The notes under the pieces were generated by a model, which had not been told where the DNA came from, made no database searches, and saw only the letters and a list, made by a program, of their open reading frames with translations. Below, piece by piece: positions 57,146 to 64,000 of a DNA stretch of 64,000 nt (position 1 is its first letter; each line of letters begins with the position of its first letter). The stretch is from contig WPIO01000012.1 of NCBI GenBank assembly GCA_009760855.2, positions 5,887,501-5,951,500 on the forward strand, written 5' to 3'. The position numbers were made by a program, and so were the translations under genes. This stretch comes from Cristatella mucedo. Taxonomy: Eukaryota; Bryozoa; Phylactolaemata; Cristatellidae.

Positions 57146-57789
57146 CTGAAATTGCATCTGGATGAAAGCCATTTGCAATGGAACGAAATGGGCTTTGCTG
57201 TGTGCCTTTCATGGAGCTTGACGTCACTGCTCAAACCTGTTGCATATGCTTCGTTAAATCAACTGCTTGCCTACTTACATCACTCAGACACAAATACTAA
57301 AAGCTTTGTATGGACCGGTCTTTTTAGCCTTAACACAGTTCTACTGGCTGGCTGCCAGACCCACTTGTCCTTGTTACATGCACCCTCCTTGTTACTATGT
57401 CAATGTATCCCCAAGGTGAATATGACTGCCACTCTCAAATGTTATAGAGGTATCTGTACGTGGTGGCCTCCACCCAGCTTTTGATTCTCTGTGTGACTTT
57501 ACTCTTAGGTTTCGTGTTATTCAGCCTGTTGCTATTCTGCCACTAAACCATGAGTCAATCGATGTCAATGGTCACTTGTTAGTTTAAAAGGAAAACAGAA
57601 AAGCATATGCCCACAGAAGGTGTTCTCGCACGTCAGGTTCGAACTGTCAAGTGCATTGAAATTGTGTCTGGTATTTTTTCCAATTGTGGGAACTCCGTGT
57701 TCTGCCAACGATCGATATGACTCAGTTGTTGCATAGGCACTTAATTTGTATACTTATCGTTGATGGCAATCATTCAGTCGAGGCCGACC
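57146..57789. other. Intronic stretch, nothing recognised
   Basis: A 110-codon plus-strand frame at 57152-57484 is unrecognised and contains no motif that I can support. Confidence 0.3.
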
Positions 57790-58215
57790 ATTGCTGGAGT
57801 GTAGATATCTCACACTGAAGTAAAAAAAAATCTTGCAGTGTAGCCCTAGCTGTTGTGGCTTCTAGTTTATTCAGGTAATAAAAGGATTTTCTGCTATGCC
57901 TGGCTTGCATGCAGCATGTGAAAAAATTCATTAATAGCCCACAAACCAATTACAAATACTGTTTTATGTATGCTTTGAGGGTGGTGTAGCCCTACAATGC
58001 TACTGTATAACCTTTCTTATCTGCCCAGGCATAGAGGTCACAAGCTTCCGCCCTGTCACTTCTGCTTTAGCATTCTATAAGACCTCATTTTCTGAAAATG
58101 GCTTCTGCTGATGTGGGCCAAACGCCCCACCTCAGCTGCCTGTCGATATCGTCCCATAAACATTCTATGAGCATCAGATCAGGCTGGGCCACTACATCAT
58201 TACCAACAATATTGA
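57790..58215 (-). pseudogene. Tc1-like transposase remnant
   Basis: Minus strand: QPDLMLIECLWDDIDRQLR, a clear decayed version of the Tc1 SPDLNPIEHLWD motif, then ACDLYAWADKKGY and a TTLKAYIKQYL block shared with the remnants at 7930-8300 and 62931-63300. The upstream catalytic region is missing and the fragment stops where the inverted-repeat element at 58216 begins. Confidence 0.75.
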
Positions 58216-58745
58216 TTTGTAAAACGGTTTCTTATTTCGATTGGATACATTTTGCTATACACGTCCGTGATTGTGCAAAATAAAGCTCTGGGACGTTTGA
58301 TGGTGCATATAGCAAAATGTATCCAACCGAAATCAGAAATTTTTTCAGAATCGTGAAAAACAAGCCGAGCTGAACTCAAATTTCATTCTGATACATGAAG
58401 TATTAGCCGAGTCATGGATTTTACAGGGCACAAACCTACACTGGAAATGAAGCTGTATTAAAGTCACAAGAAAGCATCCCAATAAGCTTAATGCACATTC
58501 TTCGATATACCAAGGTTTGATAAGTTGGGATACAAGTTGCATATGATACAGAGATCAGTAAATTTGGTATTTGTAGATGTGTTGCTTCCTGTTTACGTCC
58601 TGGTTAGATGTGCTTTGCACAATCATTTTTTCTTTTATGTGGAAGTTTTCAGAACTTCCGATTCCATATCTAGCATATTTGTCTTTCGAAAAGTACCCTA
58701 AACAAATATTCGATTGTCGGACAAATTTTATGTAAGTATTTACAT
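58216..58745 (-). mobile_element. Second copy of the inverted-repeat element
   Basis: Minus-strand counterpart of 53855-54475: outer arm at 58560-58745 ('ggacaaattttatgtaag', 'tagcatatttgtctttcgaa'), middle with 'cttgtgactttaatacagctt', and the near-palindromic core at 58228-58336 around 'gtgcaaaataaagctct'. The terminal repeat beyond the core is absent; the sequence passes directly into Tc1-like DNA. Confidence 0.75.
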
Positions 58746-58954
58746 GACAATCCCTTACTAGTCGGTCACTCACCCGTAATTCATCGGTCCAACCGTCTAG
58801 ATCTAGCCGTTCGTCATGTTCGTTCGTTTTATCATCGAGCCAGTCCCAGTATATGTGTTGATAGTTTAGCACGGAGTGGTCTGCTAATCCCAAACCGTTA
58901 TCTAATCTCACTATTGCTATGGCCTTGATACTGCAGCAGTGTCAGCCTTAAAAA

Positions 58955-59098
58955 ATATAATATAATTCATTTGTATAGCATCCCAAGAGAACTTAATCTC
59001 TATTCAGGCGCTTCACTTATGCCTCCGGGCTCGAGCCCACGACCTCAGCCAGACCGTGGTCGGGGGCGAGCACCTTAACCGCTGGACCAAACCAGCTC
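58955..59098 (-). mobile_element. tRNA-derived SINE, family A, well preserved
   Basis: Minus strand, complete from 'gagctggtttggtccagcgg' through 'ttaaggtgctcgcccccgac', B box 'gggctcgagcccg', 'aagcgcctgaatagagatta' to 'gctatacaaatgaattatat'. Closest relative in the window is the 39378 copy. Confidence 0.92.
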
Positions 59099-59526
59099 GA
59101 CTCCCTTAATATGGCCACTGCAGTGTTTCTTGCCCATCATTTTGTAATTACACTTGGCCAATCCTGAAGTATAAGTGTTGTATGGAATGAGTGGTTATCT
59201 TTGCACCACATCGCTATTCGAAGAAATGTAGTGCAGGCTGATGCGATGTACATCTGGAGCCCCAGAAAAGATGTCCTTACTCTTAAAATGGAAAATATGC
59301 TTGCTAAATGGCTGAGTTGAGCATTTTTTGTAACAAGCATCTAGGTAGGACTGCTATAGCTGCCCAAAAGGATGCTTCGCAACAACTCCTTGGTCGCCGG
59401 AGTTCCTAGCTGCTCTTGGGCGTTTTAATGTGCTCTATTTGGCCGAATACTAAGAATTGCATCAACTGTATGCAAGGCAGACATGATGCTGTACACTAAA
59501 CTGCCATAAAGTCATACGACTGCATT
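59099..59526. other. Intronic stretch, nothing firm
   Basis: A minus-strand frame (59340-59137) with FHTTLILQDWPSVITK could be transposase debris, but I cannot assign it. Confidence 0.25.
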
Positions 59527-59797
59527 TTACCAGCAAAGCCAGAAATCTGCGATTCCCGTGTCCTCAATCGTCGAAAGCAATCGGATCGACAACTTAACGC
59601 CGACGGTGATTTTTGAGAACGGCCGCCTGCACTCTATTCTCATGACAGAGCACTTGCTGCACTTAGCAAGGTTTAGCCTCGCGAGCAACAGTGATGAGTG
59701 CCGACCGCTAGCTGTAGCCGACGTGACGTTGCGCGTCATCCGGGCCCAGTCGTCGACCAAGCTACGGTGGGGCAGCTCGGAAGGCAACACCTGGTAG
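59527..59797 (+). other. Unrecognised open frame, possible nested exon or retrocopy
   Basis: After a plausible acceptor ('cattttaccag' ending near 59531-59539) one frame reads QKSAIPVSSIVESNRIDNLT, TVIFENGRLHSILMTEHLL and LARFSLASNSDEC before ending GNTW-TAG at 59797. Composition is protein-like and the GC content is above the surrounding intron. No family recognised. It lies in the sense orientation of the AGFG-type gene, but the AGFG exon phases bypass it, so it may be a nested gene, an alternative exon or a processed copy. Confidence 0.35.
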
Positions 59798-60204
59798 TGG
59801 GAGACGAACTCGAGCCAAGGAGATGGCCCGCAGCTGCTAAGTTTCTCGTTCCTTTTTTGTCTGCCTGAGGATTTTTTGTGATTGGCTGTATGTCACTGCC
59901 CAGAGGTAGAGGACAGGGACAGGTAATCTGGAAGCTAGACAGGGTTCTTGCTGTGCTGAAGGGATACATGATACTCACGAAATCATGTGCTGAGATGTTA
60001 AACGGGTTAGAGCAAGCAGAGGTTAGAATATTCTTGCCCTGCACCAATTGGCTGGTATGCTGACTACCACGGATATCGTCCATGGCTAGCCGAGCTTCAC
60101 TTTAGATTGCCATTCACGCTGGACAAAAATGGGTGTGATTGTCTTTTTTGTCTTGTCAAGCTATATCGTGGGCATGCTGGGAGGGCAGGAAGATGCTTGA
60201 TGGA

Positions 60205-60375
60205 CCATGATAGCCCAGGAGTTAAGGTGCTCGATTTTCATGCCCGAGGTCGTGGGTTCGAATCCTTCAGATGGCGATTCTGTACTGCCTACTTAAAGCA
60301 GTGGTGATTGCGGTTAAGGTTCTTCTGCTGCTATACTGATAAGGCTGGTAAATCAGCTAAATTTGTTTAGCCGTT
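60205..60375 (+). mobile_element. tRNA-derived SINE, family B, best copy
   Basis: 'gaccatgatagcccaggagt', 'taaggtgctcgattttcatg', 'cccgaggtcgtgggttcgaa' (B box), then a body 'gcagtggtgattgcggttaa', 'ggttcttctgctgctatact' and 'ggctggtaaatcagctaaat'. The head resembles family A, but the body and end do not. Confidence 0.82.
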
Positions 60376-60630
60376 AGTCGAACTGGACGGGCTGCACCGA
60401 AGAATCCGTTAGCCCTGATTGTAACCATGCTATCTAATCGTAGAAACGGGCTTATACTGTGCACTTTTGCTTAGCTCCATTTGCCTTGTGGTACTTTTGA
60501 ACACTTAAATCTTGGGCACTTGCTTGCAGCTCTTTTAGCTCTTGCTAGCTGCTAACCTGCTGGCAGCAACCAGTGAACCATCCTTCAGGCTTGATGTGCT
60601 TCGATAAATACGGCTTTGCAATTGTTTTAG

Positions 60631-60724
60631 TCGTGGCCTGAACCCTCCTCACCGTGTCAAATCAATATCCATGGCCAGTTTTACACCAGAAGAGATCGAC
60701 TTCCTAAAGGAGCATGGTAATGAG
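60631..60724 (+). CDS. AGFG-type Arf-GAP, second recognised coding exon
   Basis: The first base T completes the leucine split from 48137. The exon then reads RGLNPPHRVKSISMASFTPE and EIDFLKEHGNE, ending in phase 0 before GTAAAC. The arginine right after SGVL is at the position of the catalytic arginine finger of Arf-GAP domains. Human AGFG1 has the same order (RGLNPPHRVKSISM, then HGNE followed by VCKQ), and the exon border after HGNE agrees. The following exon (VCKQ..WLG) is not found before position 64000, so the gene continues to the right of the window. Confidence 0.93.
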
Positions 60725-60953
60725 GTAAACATAAACATGTAGACTTTCTCACAGATGCTTTGTCAACGTCGTAGAGCAGATTGTGTTTGCACGTCATCAC
60801 AATCGGCCAATCTGATGTTTAGTTATTAGCAGCTGTATATGAAAGGTCTTTCTTATTTGGGATCAAGCAGCTTGTTGGCTACATTATATCGACAGCACGA
60901 CCCCTAATGCCTTGGATGTCACATCATAGACAGTTGCAACCTTTAAGGGATGT

Positions 60954-61082
<129 letters not shown>

Positions 61083-61516
61083 TATGTGTGAGAGAGCACA
61101 AAGTTAATAGGCCCACTAGAGTTGTAGCAGTTCACCTGCTTGTCTGTTTGGTTACTTTTTCTGTGTCGGAATGACCACCGTCGTGTGAACGTCTGCCTAG
61201 GGCAGACTAGGTGTTTTGAGCCGTTTGGCACTTCAAACTAGCTAAGTTCAGTAATTTGTATCATTACATCTCTTGTCATTAAGTTGTATTAAAAATTTCC
61301 TTATGTTGAGAACTCGGGCAGTCCTAAATACAGCACTGTCGGGTAAGGCTGAAATAGCCCTGCACATTTCTCTATCGACATGCTACAGACTTAATGAAAA
61401 TGGCCTATACGGGAAACCCTGTTCTAAAATATTCTACAAATGATCTAGTACTTGCAGATCGATTCCTTCTGCATTAGTTCATCAGCAATTTCGTCAAAAA
61501 GCTAACTAAAAGACAT

Positions 61517-61960
61517 ACAGTTGGATAAAAAGTTGAGGCACCAGAAAACTTAGTGACGACTTTGCCCTCAGCAATTCAACGTAACACTACTAAGTATGCA
61601 TGGCTACAAAATGAGATTGGGCTTCTAAGACATTTAAGCTATCTTTAAACACTATTTCCAGGTTTACTATTACTTCGGCTTTGCTGGTATACGTCGATGG
61701 CATCCAACACGAATGTTGAGTTTTTCGAGGTAGCTACAGTTAGCTTAATATTCTGCAGCCCGAACCTCAAACAGCCGACCTTTTGGGACAGGAGCAACTA
61801 GCAGTCTTGAAGTTGCATGGGCCTATCACGAAATCCAAGAGCTGCATTCGCTGGTTTTTGGGACCACTACTGAAAATGATCTGTATATGGCACACGAGCT
61901 GTTCAACTCATACATTGTAGAGGGGGAATTCTCCACTGCATAGCTGGGTTAACATGCTGA
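61517..61960 (+). mobile_element. Tc1-like element 5' end fragment
   Basis: After TA, 'cagttggataaaaagttgaggcacc' has the form of a Tc1 terminal repeat (CAGT..AAAA.TT..GGCACC). About 230 bases later, frames contain PFGTGA..SLEVAW.YHEIQELHS, resembling the start of a Tc1 DNA-binding domain. It ends where a LINE tail begins at about 61968. Confidence 0.5.
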
Positions 61961-61965
61961 ACAAG

Positions 61966-62700
61966 TTAATAATAATATGTGGTTTGTATTGCCCCATATG
62001 CTGAGGACTTAAACTCTATCTAGGCACTTTACAACTCACTGCAAGAGAATCAATACCAAAGGGTGAATTGCATGCACGGTATCAAGCTAACACAAACAAG
62101 TATGTTTAGCCCTGCCCTCTAAAGCAAACACAAAGACACCCAGGGTCACCGGTTAGTAAAAACTCTGGCTAGTACTATGCACTAGTATGCACTCAAACGC
62201 ACCGGAACAAAAAACCATAAAAGTTCATTTGGACAAAGGTAAAGGTGAACGAAACAGATGCATCTTTTGCACGAATTAATGATGTAAGGTAGTGACTCTA
62301 GCCGGAATCAAGTTTCCAGACTTTTGGTGCATATGAGCTGAAGGTTCGATCACTTACAGATTTCGATTTATTGCGACCGGCAATGAGATGAACAGATGCT
62401 GAATAGCAGGTGGTACGACAGCACGCTGGAGGAGTAAGGACGTCGGATGGGTAGGCTGGTGCACACCAGTGAAGTGACCTGTAAGCCTGACTGAGGATCT
62501 TGAAATCGATATGATGCTTGATAAGGAGCCAGTGATGCTCAGACAGAAGTGGTGTAATGTGAAAGCAATGCCTTTGACAACAGACCACATGAGTAGCTGA
62601 GTTTTCTACCAGTTGCAGACGATTAAGGGCAACGGCAGAAAGTCCTGAAAAAGTGGTATTGCAATAACCTAGATGCACTGTCACACACCCAAGAACTAGT
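61966..62700 (-). mobile_element. L2-clade LINE 3' third
   Basis: Minus strand: TTKLVLGCVTVHLGYCNTTF, LNRLQLVENSATHVVC, LLSEHHWLLIKHHIDFKIL, YPSDVLTP and RTFSSYAPKVWK, then 3' UTR and an (ATT)n tail near 61966-61978. It includes the ORF2 carboxyl end but not the polymerase core. Confidence 0.88.
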
Positions 62701-62832
62701 TTGGTTGTCATGCTCTTATCCTTTCCCGACGAAGGTCGTTGGCTCGAGCCCTGCACCCTTTTGAAAAGAGATTTGAGTTCCTAGACAGAGTTAAAGTTCC
62801 CTTAAGGTGTTATATAAATGACATATCAACGG
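62701..62832 (+). mobile_element. tRNA-derived SINE, family A, truncated head
   Basis: 'cccgacgaaggtcgttggct', B-box 'ggctcgagccctg', diverged middle, 'cctagacagagttaaagttc' and 'aaggtgttatataaatgaca'. The A-box side is largely lost at the junction with the LINE. Confidence 0.65.
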
Positions 62833-62930
62833 TCCAGGAAGTCAATCTAAACCATATCAAGAATATGGGCCTTACAAAAGATATATACATTCAGGCACAA
62901 AAAATCCGTGCAGTATGGGTGCTGCTTCGA

Positions 62931-63300
62931 TGGCTGTAAATTTGTTCTGGTAATAAGGTTTTCACGATGCTAGGCATAATAAAGTTATGTGCAGCATGTA
63001 AAAATATTATTGGCAGCCCCAAAACAAAAGCATACGCTGCTGGTATATATGCATTTAGTGTGACGTCGCCCCACCCTGATTTTGTGTGACCTACCGTGTC
63101 TGGCCAGGCTTGAGGCCACAAGCTTCTGCTTCGTCTCTTCTGCTGTAGTACATTCGAATGAGCCTAAGTTTTACTGAAAAGGTCGGCTATTAGTGTAGGC
63201 CGAATATCGCTCGTCAGTCGCCTGTTGACATCACTATAATCGTTCCATTGGGTTCAAATAAGGCAACTGGCTGGGTCACTGCACCAGCACCAAACAAGGG
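62931..63300 (-). pseudogene. Tc1-like transposase carboxyl-terminal remnant
   Basis: Minus strand: PSQLPYLNPMERL (Tc1 SPDLNPIE motif), then IYTSSVCFCFGAANNIF-type and other blocks shared with 7930-8300. The continuation to about 63560 may hold more upstream transposase but is too decayed to read. Confidence 0.68.
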
Positions 63301-64000
63301 TTTGTCAAAGAGTACTTAACAGGCCTATCAGTTTGCATAGGGTCGCTATCTTGCTGCCAAATGTAACGATCCCCAAGGAAACAATTTTAAGCTTTGAAAT
63401 CTAACCTGCTTGGCCAATAATAATTTAGCAAGTACTTTTTGACGAATCCTTGTTTAAAAACTCAGGCTCTGGGGAATGTGCTTCAGCAGGGATTTTTTTG
63501 TCTGAGAGAGATATTTATTTTACCGAGATGCAGGCTGGAAGCAAAATAACTCCCAAAATTCACACTTACTAATATTGTGTTGTTATTACAATCTTTGAGG
63601 CTTCATTTGCCTCATAGTACAGTCAGATTAAGGCTGCTAGTATAACCTATGTAGCTGCCATCATTGCCCACACTTGGAACAAGCATAGAGGTAATATAGC
63701 AACCAATGCCTTAAGCAGGTTGACCAGCAAGCAACTGGCCTGACCATTCCCCCATGCCATTGCAAATAAGAGAGCAACAAAACCCTCTAAGCAAATCAAA
63801 CTAAGTAATATTAAATATAACCAAAAACATATTTATTTTCTTCGTTGTGTTCGATGCACACTTTGAATTTTGCTAACATTTATTTTATATAGGAAATACA
63901 GTCTATTTATCGTGCTTAATAAGTTCCAGAAGCTACTTCGATAGGTGAATTTCCGTAAAGCAGACTTCTTTGTTTTTAAATCGAATATTTTTGCAGTTAG
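63301..64000. other. AT-rich end of window, intron of the AGFG-type gene
   Basis: No coding exon or named repeat. Part of 63301-63560 may be the decayed middle of the Tc1-like element. The right border of the window cuts the intron. Confidence 0.35.

Larger units (their letters stand above)
48138..60630 (+). other. 12.5-kb intron of the AGFG-type gene
   Basis: Bounded by GTGAGT and 'attgttttag', with phases that match exactly (CT|T, Leu). Filled with LINE, SINE and DNA-transposon remnants listed separately. A CpG-rich segment at 48350-48660 right after the donor could hold regulatory sequence; its open frames are unrecognised. Confidence 0.85.

Overview
The window is animal nuclear DNA. Coding sequence is split by introns with GT/AG borders. 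There are tRNA-derived SINEs, L2/CR1-clade LINE remnants, Tc1-like transposon remnants, an LTR and many long microsatellites. The three genes I can name are animal genes: a pseudouridine-5'-phosphatase-type HAD hydrolase, a class IV POU homeobox gene and an AGFG-type Arf-GAP. I cannot fix the phylum. The POU4 carboxyl end (KRMKF after the homeodomain) argues against an insect acj6 gene, and an invertebrate bilaterian is the best reading. Nothing looks prokaryotic: no operons, no CRISPR array, no rRNA.

Layout. 1-3.4 kb holds the last two exons of the HAD phosphatase (+ strand; the 5' part is left of the window). 3.4-10.4 kb is repeat-rich: LINE pieces, a 107-bp mini-element nested in a LINE with a target-site duplication, and Tc1-like and SINE fragments. 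About 10.6-13.1 kb and 15.4-34.8 kb are strikingly C+G- and CpG-rich, broken by GA/CT microsatellites, a 1.3-kb probable solo LTR and several perfect hairpins. The POU4 gene sits in this CpG-rich block: TATA and initiator near 26.96-27.0 kb, coding exons 27157-27210, 27771-27939 and 28308-29173. From 35 kb onward the DNA is AT-richer and packed with decayed repeats. The first recognisable coding exon of the AGFG-type gene is at 47965-48137 and the next at 60631-60724, separated by a 12.5-kb intron full of LINEs, SINEs and DNA transposons. That gene runs off the right edge.

The repeats form a coherent system. The most abundant SINE (family A) has a tRNA-like head and a tail resembling the 3' end of the L2-clade LINE found here in many truncated copies, the expected sign of a SINE using that LINE's reverse transcriptase. 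A second SINE family (B) has a similar tRNA-like head but a different body. A 621-bp inverted-repeat element with an internal hairpin occurs twice in opposite orientations, one copy abutting a Tc1-like transposase remnant. No single wholly new gene system stands out. The most novel items are these small non-autonomous elements, the nested insertions with intact target duplications, the 50-bp perfect palindrome, and two short unrecognised open frames. All repeat boundaries are estimates by eye.
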